Shown here piece by piece: positions 47,368 through 56,044 of a stretch of DNA of 64,000 nucleotides. A program made the translations under genes and the position numbers. The notes under the pieces were generated by a model. That model searched no databases. It was not told the origin of the DNA and worked only from the letters and a program-made list of their open reading frames with translations. Location of the stretch: NCBI GenBank assembly GCA_963205115.1, contig CAUJHV010000040.1, positions 1 to 64,000 on the forward strand, read 5' to 3'. Numbering within the stretch: position 1 is the first letter of the stretch; every line of letters begins with the position of its first letter. This stretch comes from Pseudomonadota bacterium. GTDB lineage: Bacteria > Pseudomonadota > Gammaproteobacteria > Burkholderiales > Burkholderiaceae_C.

Positions 47368-50280
47368 ATGCACGCCCAAGCCGACACCCCGCCGCGGCTG
47401 GACCCGCAATCGCCAGGCAGCACTGCCACGCTGCTGGAGAGCGCTGAGCTTGGCCTTTTTATGGTGCAGGACGGTGCGATCCGCTACATCAACCCGGCGA
47501 TGGCCCGCATGGTCGGGCGCAGCGTGACGGAACTGCACGGCGCGCCCTTCGACACCTTCACCGCGCCCGCCGACCGCAACCATGCGCTGAAGGTGATGCA
47601 GCGTCGCCTGGCCGGCAAGGAGGGCAGCTGGGGCGAGATGAGCTGCATGCGCGCCGACGGCTCCGCCTTCCAGGTGCGTGTCTTCGCGCGCGGCGTCGAT
47701 CACGGCGGCCGTCGGGCCGTGCTGGTGACGATGCTGGATGTCACCGAACTGCACGCCGCCCTGCAGCGCGCCGAGTGGAACGCCCAGCTCCTGGCCCGCA
47801 CCGAGGTGCTGGCCCGCACGGGCGCAATGGAAATCGAACTGCCGCGCGGTGGCTTGAGGCTGTCCAGCGGGCTGCGGGCATTGCTGGGTCTGGAAGACGC
47901 GGGTGCGGCGACCGACACGCTGGAGAGCATCGAGTGGATCCCGCCCGAGGAGCGGGCCTATGTCATCGGCATCTGGCGCGCGGCCGTGCCGGGCGAGCCT
48001 TTCGAGTTCCAGCACCGCGTGCTGTGCGCCGATGGCCGGCGGCTGACCGTGCTGCATCGCGGTGCGCTGGAAGCCGGTGCGGACCGCGTGCTTCGTGGCG
48101 TGGCGCTGCTGCAGGACATCACCGCGCAGCGCGAGGCCGAACAGCGCATCCATGAACTGGCCAGCCAACACGAGGTCACGGGCCTGCCCAATCGCGCGAG
48201 CCTGCTGGACCAGGTCGACGCCGCGATGCATGCCGCGCGCTGGGACCAGCGCCATGTGGCGCTGCTGACCATCGAATTGCCGCAGGTCGTCGAGATCAAG
48301 ACCAGCATGGGCTTCGGCGCCAGCGATGCGCTGGCGATGGCACTGGCCGCACGGCTGCGCGACGCCTGCGGGCCGGGGGAATCGGCCAGCCATGTCAGCG
48401 ACGCGGAATTTGCGGTCGTCGTCGAAGGCGACGGTTTGCAGGATGAGCAGACCCTGCAGCAGCGGGCGCGCCACTTCCTGGACGCGCTGGCCGCGCCCGT
48501 GCGGCTGGGCGTGACCGACCTGTTCGTGCGCGGCGCCGCCGGCGTGGCGCTGTTTCCGCGCGATGCAGACAGCCCCGACGCGCTGCTGGAAGCGGCGCAG
48601 GTTGCGCGGCTGGACGACACCTCCGGCTGCGACATCAGCTTTTTCCGGCCCGAGATCGACCAGCGTGCCAAGCGCGTGGTGCGTGTGGAGGCTGCGCTGC
48701 GCCAATCCCTGGGCAGCGACGAATTCGAACTGCACTACCAGCCGCAGGTGGACCTGGCCAGCGGGCGGGTCTACGGCGCCGAGGCGCTGCTGCGCTGGCG
48801 CTCGCGTGAACTGGGGCCGGTGTCGCCGGCCGAATTCATCCCGGTGGCCGAACGCGGTGGATTGATGGGCGCCATCGGCGAATGGGTGCTGCAAACCGCC
48901 TGCCGCGACCTGGCGGATTGGCGCCGTCGCGGCCTGCCGCCGCTGCGGGTGGCCATCAACCTGTCACCGGCCCAATTGCAGCGCCCGGACCTGGCGGCGC
49001 AGGTCCAGCAGGCGCTGTCGTCGCGTGGCCTGGACGGCACCAGCCTGAGCGTGGAGCTCACCGAGGGCATGGTGATGGCCGATACCGAACGCGCGACCGG
49101 CGTGCTGCGGGAGTTGCGGGCCCTGGGCGTGACGGTGGCGCTGGACGACTTCGGCACCGGCTTTTCCAGTCTCAGCCGCCTGTGCCGCCTGCCGCTGGAC
49201 GTGGTCAAGGTGGACCGCTCCTTCGTGCACGACGTGGGCGCGCCGGTGGAAGAGGTCTCCGTGACCCGGGCCATCATCCAGCTGGCGCACGAGCTGAAGA
49301 TGCGCGTGCTGGCCGAAGGTGTGGAAACCGAAGGCCAGCTCAGCCTGCTGGCCTCCAACGGCTGCGATGCGGTCCAGGGCTACTGGTTCAGTGCGGCGGT
49401 ACCTGCCGACGGGCTGGAGGCCTTGCTGCGCAGCGGCCGCAGCCTGCCCGAACACCTGCGGCTGCACGTGGCCAAGACACGCACGCTGCTGATCGTGGAC
49501 GACGAGGACAACATCCTGTCCGCGCTGCGGCGCCTGCTGCGGCGCGACGGCTATCACATCGTCACCGCCACCAGCGGCGAAGAGGGCCTGCGGCGCCTGG
49601 CCGAACACCAGGTCGATGTGATCGTCTCGGACCAGCGCATGCCCGGCATGACTGGCGTGGACTTCCTCAACCGTGCCAAGGCGCTGTACCCGGACACGGT
49701 GCGCATCGTGCTGTCGGGCTACACCGAATTGCAGTCCATCATCGACGCCGTCAACGAGGGCGCGATCTACAAATTCCTTACCAAACCCTGGGATGACGAG
49801 CGCCTGCGCGGCCATGTGGCCGAGGCATTCCGGCAGAAGGAACTGTCGGACGAAAACCGCCGCCTGGCCCACAAGGTCGAAGGCGCCAATACCGAACTGG
49901 CCGGCCTGAATGCGCGCCTGGAGCGGCTGCTCGTCGAACAGCGCGAACACGCTGACATGCTGGCCGCCAGCGCCGGCACGATGCGCCAGCTGGTCGAGGA
50001 GCTGCCCGCTGCCGTGGCCGCGGTGGACCCGCAGGGCCAGATCGTGTTCGTCAACCGCGAGGCCGTGGAGCATCTGCCCGGCGCAGCCGACTGGATCGGC
50101 CGCAGCGTGCACGATGCCTGGCCCGCCGCACTGGCGCAACTGGCCCTGGCGGGGCCCGCGCCGCAGCCCGAGGCCGTGGACCTCAACGGCCAGCGGTTCG
50201 TGGTCACGCGCCGCCCGCTGCCCACCGGTGCACAGCAGCCCAGCCAGCTGCTGATGTTCGACCCCCGAAGCCGATCATGA
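47368..50280 (+). CDS. PAS-PAS-GGDEF(degenerate)-EAL-REC-PAS signalling protein
   Basis: 970 residues, soluble. A PAS domain (about 15-125) and a second PAS-like segment (130-245) lead into a GGDEF domain whose active site is SDAEF (344-348), so cyclase activity is lost. The EAL domain has E472-A-L, NLSPAQLQ, ELTEGMVMA, LDDFGTGFSSLS and VLAEGVETEG, and looks active. A CheY-like receiver follows (about 705-830) with phospho-acceptor D755 in VSDQRMPG, then a coiled segment and a further C-terminal PAS (about 875-960). A receiver placed after the EAL domain suggests phosphorylation controls c-di-GMP breakdown. It overlaps the HDOD gene by 4 bp. Confidence 0.93.
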   Translation: MHAQADTPPRLDPQSPGSTATLLESAELGLFMVQDGAIRYINPAMARMVGRSVTELHGAPFDTFTAPADRNHALKVMQRRLAGKEGSWGEMSCMRADGSAFQVRVFARGVDHGGRRAVLVTMLDVTELHAALQRAEWNAQLLARTEVLARTGAMEIELPRGGLRLSSGLRALLGLEDAGAATDTLESIEWIPPEERAYVIGIWRAAVPGEPFEFQHRVLCADGRRLTVLHRGALEAGADRVLRGVALLQDITAQREAEQRIHELASQHEVTGLPNRASLLDQVDAAMHAARWDQRHVALLTIELPQVVEIKTSMGFGASDALAMALAARLRDACGPGESASHVSDAEFAVVVEGDGLQDEQTLQQRARHFLDALAAPVRLGVTDLFVRGAAGVALFPRDADSPDALLEAAQVARLDDTSGCDISFFRPEIDQRAKRVVRVEAALRQSLGSDEFELHYQPQVDLASGRVYGAEALLRWRSRELGPVSPAEFIPVAERGGLMGAIGEWVLQTACRDLADWRRRGLPPLRVAINLSPAQLQRPDLAAQVQQALSSRGLDGTSLSVELTEGMVMADTERATGVLRELRALGVTVALDDFGTGFSSLSRLCRLPLDVVKVDRSFVHDVGAPVEEVSVTRAIIQLAHELKMRVLAEGVETEGQLSLLASNGCDAVQGYWFSAAVPADGLEALLRSGRSLPEHLRLHVAKTRTLLIVDDEDNILSALRRLLRRDGYHIVTATSGEEGLRRLAEHQVDVIVSDQRMPGMTGVDFLNRAKALYPDTVRIVLSGYTELQSIIDAVNEGAIYKFLTKPWDDERLRGHVAEAFRQKELSDENRRLAHKVEGANTELAGLNARLERLLVEQREHADMLAASAGTMRQLVEELPAAVAAVDPQGQIVFVNREAVEHLPGAADWIGRSVHDAWPAALAQLALAGPAPQPEAVDLNGQRFVVTRRPLPTGAQQPSQLLMFDPRSRS

Positions 50281-51323
50281 CGACCCCGAACACCACCGCC
50301 CCCCGGCTGGCGCCGCACAGCGCGCCGCGCCTGGCCTGGCTATTCCGCGCGCATGCAGTCGCGCCCGGCGCACATCCGCTGCAGCGGGCCCTGTTTGCGC
50401 ACCGTGGCGCGGCAGCGGATGCGCCTGCGCCCACCCAGGCGATGCCGCCGGCGAATGTCGCCGCCGCCGTGGCGGCCCTGCCGCCGCCGCTGCAGGAGGC
50501 CGAGGTGCGGCGACGCGTGACCGAACTGCCGCCACTGCCGCAGGCCGCCATGCGCGCGATGCGCACCCTGCAGCGCGACGACGCGTCGCTGGACATGGTG
50601 GCGGCAGACCTGGGGACCGATGCCTCGCTGGCCGCGCGTGTGCTGCGGCTGGCCAACTCACCCTTCTACGGCGTGCCCGGCCGGGTCGGCACCCTGCGCG
50701 ACGCGGTGCAGTTGCTGGGTCGGCGCACGTTGGAGTCGCTGCTGACGATGGCGGCGGTGGGCAGCGCTGCGGCTGATCTGCGCTGCGGGGCCTTTGACCA
50801 TTCGTCCTTCTGGCGCCACGAATTGGCCAGTGCCATCGCCGCCCGTGCCTTGGCGCGCGGCGCCGGTCTGGACGAGAGCCTGGCCTTCGTCAGCGGCCTG
50901 CTGCACGATATCGGGATGCTGGCGCTGAGCGCCTATTTCCCGGCGCATCTGCAGGCGCTGCTGGCGCTGTCGCACGCATCCGACCAGGACGCGCATGTGG
51001 TCGAAGCCCGCCATGGCCTCACACCCCATGCCGACATCGGCGCCTGGGTGGCCGCGCACTGGCATTTCCCCGCCGCCGCGGTGCACGCCATTGCGCAGCA
51101 CCATGCGCCGCACGACCCCTCCAAGCCGAGCATCGCCGCTTGCGTGCATGTGGCTGACGTCATCGCGCATGCCCTGGACCTGTCGAACGACCCGCACGAA
51201 CGTGTGCCCGCAGTCGACGGCGCGGCCTGGAAGGCGGTTGCGCCAGCCGACGCTGCGCTGGACGCGCTGCTGCGCGAGACCGAAGACGGCGTGCAGGCGC
51301 TGTGCCAGGCGCTGGTGCTGTGA
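50277..51323 (+). CDS. HDOD domain protein
   Basis: 348 residues. The first 80 are Ala/Pro-rich and probably disordered. The HDOD domain (about 85-290) starts with RRRVTELPPLPQAAM and has LGTDASLAARVLRLANSPFYG, VQLLGRRTLESLL and SGLLHDIGMLALSAYFP. Only some HD-type residues remain, consistent with a non-enzymatic signalling scaffold. It is embedded between the EAL-REC gene (ATGA overlap) and a histidine kinase gene (TGATG overlap), so it probably links these proteins. Confidence 0.92.
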   Translation: MTTPNTTAPRLAPHSAPRLAWLFRAHAVAPGAHPLQRALFAHRGAAADAPAPTQAMPPANVAAAVAALPPPLQEAEVRRRVTELPPLPQAAMRAMRTLQRDDASLDMVAADLGTDASLAARVLRLANSPFYGVPGRVGTLRDAVQLLGRRTLESLLTMAAVGSAAADLRCGAFDHSSFWRHELASAIAARALARGAGLDESLAFVSGLLHDIGMLALSAYFPAHLQALLALSHASDQDAHVVEARHGLTPHADIGAWVAAHWHFPAAAVHAIAQHHAPHDPSKPSIAACVHVADVIAHALDLSNDPHERVPAVDGAAWKAVAPADAALDALLRETEDGVQALCQALVL

Positions 51324-52264
51324 TGACGGACATGACCCTGGCTGCCCATGCCGACCACCGGTGCGCGGAATGCACGCACCACGCGCAGCTGGCCGAGCTG
51401 ATGCGCGCCAACGCGGAGTTGACCGATCTGAACAAGGCGCTGCGCCGCACCCAGGAGCAGCTGATCCAGTCCGAGAAACTCGCCTCCATCGGCCAGCTCG
51501 CGGCGGGCGTCGCGCACGAGATCAATAACCCTGTGGGTTATCTGTTTTCCAACTTCAGCTCGCTGGAGCGCTATCTGGCCGATCTGTTTCGCATGCTCGC
51601 GGCGTACGAAGCGGTGGAGGGCGAACTGGCGGGCAGTCCGGCGGCCGCGCGGCTGGCCGCCTTGCGACGTGAGATCGAACTGGACTACCTGAAAGAGGAT
51701 GTGCCCGCGCTGATGACGGAGTCGCGCGAGGGCATCGCCCGGGTGCGCAAGATCGTCCAGGATCTGAAGGACTTTTCGCGTGTGGACGCCCGCCAGGAGT
51801 GGGGCTGGGCGGACCTGCACAAGGGACTGGACTCGACGCTGAACATCGTCAACAACGAGATCAAGTACAAGGCCGACGTCGTCCGCTCGTATGGCGTGCT
51901 GCCGGATGTGCAGTGCCTGGCTTCCGAGTTGAACCAGGTCTTCATGAACCTGCTGATCAATGCAGCCCAGGCCATCGACAAGCCGCGCGGCACCATCCAC
52001 GTGCGCACCGGCCACGAAGGCGACCGGGTCTGGGTGGAGGTGCAGGACGATGGCGTCGGGATCGCGGCGGAAAGCCTCTCGCGCCTGTTCGACCCCTTCT
52101 TCACCACCAAGCCGGTGGGCCAGGGCACGGGCCTGGGGCTCTCGCTGGCCTACGGCATCGTGCAGAAGCACCACGGCCGCATCGACGTGCGCAGCGAGCC
52201 CGGCAAGGGCAGCTGTTTCAAGGTGACGCTGCCGGTGCAGCACGTCGCCGTGGGTATCGCATGA
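51323..52264 (+). CDS. soluble sensor histidine kinase
   Basis: 313 residues from ATG 51323, no membrane segment and no recognisable sensor domain. A short N-terminus with HRCAECTHH (12-20) leads into a coiled coil (about 25-52). The phospho-acceptor H65 is in AAGVAHEINNPVGY. The ATPase domain has N-box NLLINAAQAI, G1 VQDDGVGI, F-box LFDPFFTTKPVG and G2 GTGLGLSLAYG. It probably phosphorylates the receivers of the EAL-REC and HD-GYP proteins in the same operon. Input may come through HDOD or through the Cys/His cluster. Confidence 0.94.
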   Translation: MTDMTLAAHADHRCAECTHHAQLAELMRANAELTDLNKALRRTQEQLIQSEKLASIGQLAAGVAHEINNPVGYLFSNFSSLERYLADLFRMLAAYEAVEGELAGSPAAARLAALRREIELDYLKEDVPALMTESREGIARVRKIVQDLKDFSRVDARQEWGWADLHKGLDSTLNIVNNEIKYKADVVRSYGVLPDVQCLASELNQVFMNLLINAAQAIDKPRGTIHVRTGHEGDRVWVEVQDDGVGIAAESLSRLFDPFFTTKPVGQGTGLGLSLAYGIVQKHHGRIDVRSEPGKGSCFKVTLPVQHVAVGIA

Positions 52265-52322
52265 GACGAGCTTCGCCAGGCACATCGGCGCGGGTCATCG
52301 TCCGCGTGGACGCGGGGCAGCC

Positions 52323-53681
52323 ATGACCGCGGTCGCGGACATCGCGCAGGCTGCCGGCCCGCGCCCGGTGCAGGCCGATTCGGCCGATCCGGCCGCTGCG
52401 CCCCAGGCACCGTGGACGGTGCTCTGTGTCGACGACGAAGCCAACATCCTGGCGGCGCTGAACCGCGTGCTGCGGGCGGCGGGCTACCACGTGGTGACAG
52501 CGATGGACGGTCCGACTGCCCTGCAGATGATGCAGGAGCAGGCGGTCGACATCATCGTGTCCGACATGCGCATGCCGGGCATGGACGGTGCCGCGCTGCT
52601 GGAGCGGGCGCAGCAGCGCTGGCCTGGCGTGGCCCGCCTGCTGCTCACCGGGCAGGCCGACATGGCGGCCACGGTGGCGGCCATCAACCGCGGACGCGTG
52701 CTGCGCTTTCTGCACAAGCCCTGGGACGAACACGAACTGCTGGGCGCAGTGGCCGAAGCCTGCGAGCGCGTGGCGCTGGAGCGCGAGAAACAACGCCTGC
52801 AGGCACTGACGCAACGCCAGAACGAACAGCTGCGCGAGCTGAACCTGGACCTCGAGCATCGGGTGGCCGAGCGCAGTGCCGAGCTGCACACGGCCCACGA
52901 GAAGCTGCGCCAGCACTACCTCAAGACCGTCAAGGTCTTCTCCAATCTGCTGGAACTGCGGGTGGGCCAGGCCGCCGGACACTGCCGCCGCGTGGCCGAG
53001 GTCGCGCGGGACATCGCCCGCACCATGGGCCTGGACGAGGAGCAGGTGCTGCAGGTGTTCGTCGCAGGACTCGTGCACGACATCGGCCATATCGGCCTGC
53101 CCGATCGAGTCTTCGCGCGTCCTGTCCAGCGCCTGGATCCCGAAGACGCGACCCTGTACCGCGTCCATCCGGTCAGCGGCGTGGAATCGCTGATGTCGCT
53201 GGACGACATGCAGCCGCTCCTGCCGCTGATCCGCGGTCACCACGAACGCCATGACGGCCAGGGCTGGCCGGACCACCTGGCCGGCGCTGCGATACCGTTG
53301 GGTGCACGCATCCTGGCCGTGGCCGACACCTTCGACGACCTGCAGCACGGCCGCCTGGTCGACGCGCGCATGAGCGCCGCCGAGGCCCGCACCCTCATGC
53401 GCGAAGGCCGCGGCAGCCAGTTCGACCCCGAGGTGCTGGATGTCTTCCTGTTCATCACCGAGCAGTCCAAGCCCAGCCGCCCGAGCGAACTGAAGCTGGG
53501 CTCTGGCGCACTCGAGCCCGACATGGTGTTGTCCCGCGACCTGGTGGCGCCTTCGGGGCTGTTGATGTTGAGCGCAGGTCACCGACTCACGCCGTCGCTG
53601 ATCCAGCGCATCCGCGAGTTCGAGGTTCGGGTGGGCGTGCTGGAGATCCACATCCAGGCGGTCGCCCGCTCCCGCACCTAA
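52323..53681 (+). CDS. RpfG-like response regulator with HD-GYP domain
   Basis: 452 residues. An Ala/Pro-rich start (1-30) leads to the receiver (about 31-150), with acidic D37-D38-E39 and phospho-acceptor D81 in VSDMRMPGMDG. A coiled linker (about 150-200) follows, then the HD-GYP domain with H252-D253 and the signature HHERHDGQGWPDHL, where Tyr of GYP is Trp. This domain degrades c-di-GMP in relatives such as RpfG. An extra domain of about 70 residues closes the protein (SGALEPDMVLSRDLVAPSG...). It is the fourth gene of the operon, 58 bp after the kinase. Confidence 0.93.
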   Translation: MTAVADIAQAAGPRPVQADSADPAAAPQAPWTVLCVDDEANILAALNRVLRAAGYHVVTAMDGPTALQMMQEQAVDIIVSDMRMPGMDGAALLERAQQRWPGVARLLLTGQADMAATVAAINRGRVLRFLHKPWDEHELLGAVAEACERVALEREKQRLQALTQRQNEQLRELNLDLEHRVAERSAELHTAHEKLRQHYLKTVKVFSNLLELRVGQAAGHCRRVAEVARDIARTMGLDEEQVLQVFVAGLVHDIGHIGLPDRVFARPVQRLDPEDATLYRVHPVSGVESLMSLDDMQPLLPLIRGHHERHDGQGWPDHLAGAAIPLGARILAVADTFDDLQHGRLVDARMSAAEARTLMREGRGSQFDPEVLDVFLFITEQSKPSRPSELKLGSGALEPDMVLSRDLVAPSGLLMLSAGHRLTPSLIQRIREFEVRVGVLEIHIQAVARSRT

Positions 53682-53692
53682 GCGCCGGCAGC

Positions 53693-55231
53693 CTAGGCCT
53701 CACCCCGAGGCGACTCGTCGACCAGCGCGGCCAGGGCGTCGAACGACGCGATGTGCGTGAAGCCCGCCTCGTTCGAACGATCGCTGGCATGTGCATCGAG
53801 CACGAACGGCTTGTCGGCTTGCCGCAGCATCTCGAGATCGTCCGGGAGGCAGCCCACGGCCCAGATGGTCTCCACGCGTGGATTCGTGTCGTCCAGACGG
53901 AACCGCTGAACGGCGTGGCCCGCGCAGGGCCGTGTGTCACCCGTCGGCTGCAAGGACTCGAAGGCCTCGTTCGGGCGCACGTCGCCCTTGCAGACGTCCC
54001 CTTCGAACAGCATCAGGTGGGTCAGCGCGAAATCCGCAAAGATGCGCCGCCGCAGGATCTCCGCAGCCACGAAATAGCCCTCGCCGACCACGCCGACCAT
54101 GAATCCGGCGCGCCGCAGGCGATTGACACAGGCGATGACGCCGGGGCGGATCGACAGCGCTTGCGCGACCTTCTCGAACTGACGCCGATGCACGAACTTG
54201 AATAGGGCCGCGATGCGCGCATCGCGCACGGCCGCGTCGAAGCCACTTTCCAGGAGCTTGACCAGCGCAGCCTGCTGACCGGTCGCCCGTGCCAGTTCGA
54301 CCAAATACCGCTGCGACGTGATCGTCCCGTCCATGCCCAGCAGGACGAGGCGTGTACGGCCGCGGCGCCGGCTCAGGATGTAGTCCAGGGTTGCGGTCGC
54401 TTGCCGCTGTGATTCATACATGGCCGCGATTTGTTCCATGTGCAGCCGCCCGGCGTCGCGCGCGCGGCTGTAGATGACGCGCGAGACCTCGTTTGCCATG
54501 GCTGCAAGGTCTTCCAGCGGCTGGCTGTCATGCTCCAGTGTGCCGATGTCGACCTCGGTCACGCGCGCGCCGGCGCGGTGGGCGTCGATCAGCAAGCCGA
54601 TGTCCACGCCGTAGCCTTCCTCGAAATTCAGCGTCGCGAGCAGCGAGGCGCGTGCGGCAATGAGGCCACCCAGCGGCTGCGCGATGTGCGCCAGCTCTGG
54701 AAAGAAGACCTCGAGCATGGGTTTGGCGGTTAGGGCCGTGACGCGGCCCGCACGGCGACCGAACCGCGCCTTCACGAAGTCGGCCTCGCCGCGCATCAGC
54801 GGCCGGCACAGGTCGGTGACGAGCTGATCGCGCAAGCCGGACAGGTCGCCGTCCAGGTAGACGACGAACTCGCTGCGGGCCACGCCCACCCCGTCGCGCA
54901 TCGACGCGCCCTTGCCCAGCATCGAACTGGTGACGACTTCGGCGCCCGCCTCACGCGCCAGGCGCGCCGTGTCGTCGATCGAGCTGTCGTCGATCACGAT
55001 GACTTCTGCGGTTGCCGGATCGGCGCGCGCATGGCGCACGACATCGGCGATGTGGCCCGCTTCATTCAGCGCGGGAATGACCACCGTTGCGCACGCCCGC
55101 AGGGGACTGGGCAGGGCCGCGGGCGGCGGTTGAGCTGGCGGAACCACGATCCCGCGACCGAATGGCAGCACGCGCCAGCGCCGCCACTGCGCCTGCAGCC
55201 ACGGAATGAGCTTGCGGAAGTTCGGGTTCAT
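53693..55231 (-). CDS. glycosyltransferase family 2 fused to a HAD-like domain
   Basis: 512 residues from ATG 55231. Residues 45-280 form a GT2 domain like glucosyl-3-phosphoglycerate synthase: VVIPALNEAGHI, VIDDSSIDDTARLA, the DxD-type site VYLDGDLSG (D127-D129), QPLGGLIAARASLL and FEEGYGVDIGLLIDAH. Residues 290-510 look like a HAD phosphatase, but motif I is LLGMDGTIT with Gly299 where the nucleophile Asp should be, and motif IV is VGCLPDDLEML. The second half is probably not catalytic. The natural product could be a phosphorylated or free osmolyte-like glycoside. It is the last gene of the minus-strand set that starts with the EAL gene. Confidence 0.85.
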   Translation of the reverse strand: MNPNFRKLIPWLQAQWRRWRVLPFGRGIVVPPAQPPPAALPSPLRACATVVIPALNEAGHIADVVRHARADPATAEVIVIDDSSIDDTARLAREAGAEVVTSSMLGKGASMRDGVGVARSEFVVYLDGDLSGLRDQLVTDLCRPLMRGEADFVKARFGRRAGRVTALTAKPMLEVFFPELAHIAQPLGGLIAARASLLATLNFEEGYGVDIGLLIDAHRAGARVTEVDIGTLEHDSQPLEDLAAMANEVSRVIYSRARDAGRLHMEQIAAMYESQRQATATLDYILSRRRGRTRLVLLGMDGTITSQRYLVELARATGQQAALVKLLESGFDAAVRDARIAALFKFVHRRQFEKVAQALSIRPGVIACVNRLRRAGFMVGVVGEGYFVAAEILRRRIFADFALTHLMLFEGDVCKGDVRPNEAFESLQPTGDTRPCAGHAVQRFRLDDTNPRVETIWAVGCLPDDLEMLRQADKPFVLDAHASDRSNEAGFTHIASFDALAALVDESPRGEA

Positions 55232-55376
55232 GCCTGCTCCGCGTGGGGCAGGTCGGGAGCGGCATTCGTACCCGGCTCGGGCCCACGAGTAGCGGTGAAT
55301 CCTGCCCGATTCAGGGGCCGCTGACCAGGGGGCCGGTCGAGGCCGGTCTCGGCCCGAGGCCACCGGAAGCGGCCAA

Positions 55377-55399
55377 GGCCCCTTCGCTTCTGAAGGGCC
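55377..55399 (-). terminator. hairpin between the AhpD-like and GT2-HAD genes
   Basis: GGCCCCTTC (55377-55385) pairs, with one bulged C, to GAAGGGCC (55392-55399). It lies in the 201-bp gap between two minus-strand genes. It may end the transcript from the AhpD-like gene, which would give GT2-HAD its own promoter. There is no U-tract. Confidence 0.35.
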
Positions 55400-55432
55400 G
55401 CGGGGGCCGGGATCAGCTTTAAGGTTGCGCGA

Positions 55433-56005
55433 TCAAGCCGGTTCGAGCACCGGACGGTACTCCGGGTCCAACGGCAGGCGCGAGGTGGCGGTGTAGCTGT
55501 TGAACATCACCGCCAGATTCACCAGGCTGACCAGTTCGCGCACCTCCTGCTCGGTGAAGTCGGCGTCGTACAGCCTGGCAAAGCTCTCGTCGCTGACGTC
55601 GTTGGGGCTTCGCGCGACCTCGATGGCGAAGTCCAGGGCATGGCGGTAGGTCGCCGGCAGCCCGGCCGTGTTGTCTCCCGGCACGGTCAGCGACATGAGG
55701 TGCTCGAATTGGAGTGTCGGGTCCAGGCTCAGGACCGCGTGCGCGTGGCAAGCGCTGCAGTAGCGTGACCCGTTCTCGACCGATACCACGAAGATCACCA
55801 TCTCCTTGAGGATCATCGGCAAGGATCCGCTGAGCAACGAACCCTTGGTGCGCTGCCAATAGGCGCTGAGCAGGTCCGGCGAGGCGCCCAGGCTCTTGAG
55901 CCAGTGCGGCACAGCGCTACTGCCCGTGCACCGCAGGAAGTCGTCGTAGATCGCGCGGGTTTCGGGTGACGCCTCTTCATAGGCGACGAGCTGGTATCGG
56001 TTCAT
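55433..56005 (-). CDS. AhpD-like / carboxymuconolactone-decarboxylase family protein
   Basis: 190 residues, all alpha. The redox motif YCSACHAHA (CxxC followed by His) stands in the middle, with a conserved Glu before it in LKEMVIFVVSVEN, the E...CxxC...H arrangement of the AhpD family and peroxidase-related CMD proteins. The last part has DADFTEQEVRELVSLVNLAVMFN. Such proteins reduce peroxides with a partner thiol system. The partner is unknown here. It follows the diguanylate cyclase gene by 39 bp. Confidence 0.88.
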   Translation of the reverse strand: MNRYQLVAYEEASPETRAIYDDFLRCTGSSAVPHWLKSLGASPDLLSAYWQRTKGSLLSGSLPMILKEMVIFVVSVENGSRYCSACHAHAVLSLDPTLQFEHLMSLTVPGDNTAGLPATYRHALDFAIEVARSPNDVSDESFARLYDADFTEQEVRELVSLVNLAVMFNSYTATSRLPLDPEYRPVLEPA

Positions 56006-56044
56006 GGAACTGCTCCTACGGGTTGGGCAAGAAAGCGCAGACGG

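Noticed and set aside
46681..48894. Minus-strand open frame of over 700 codons across the EAL-REC gene and DUF2789
   Set aside because: Composition is that of an antisense shadow; the plus strand encodes PAS and EAL domains and the DUF2789 gene uses another frame.
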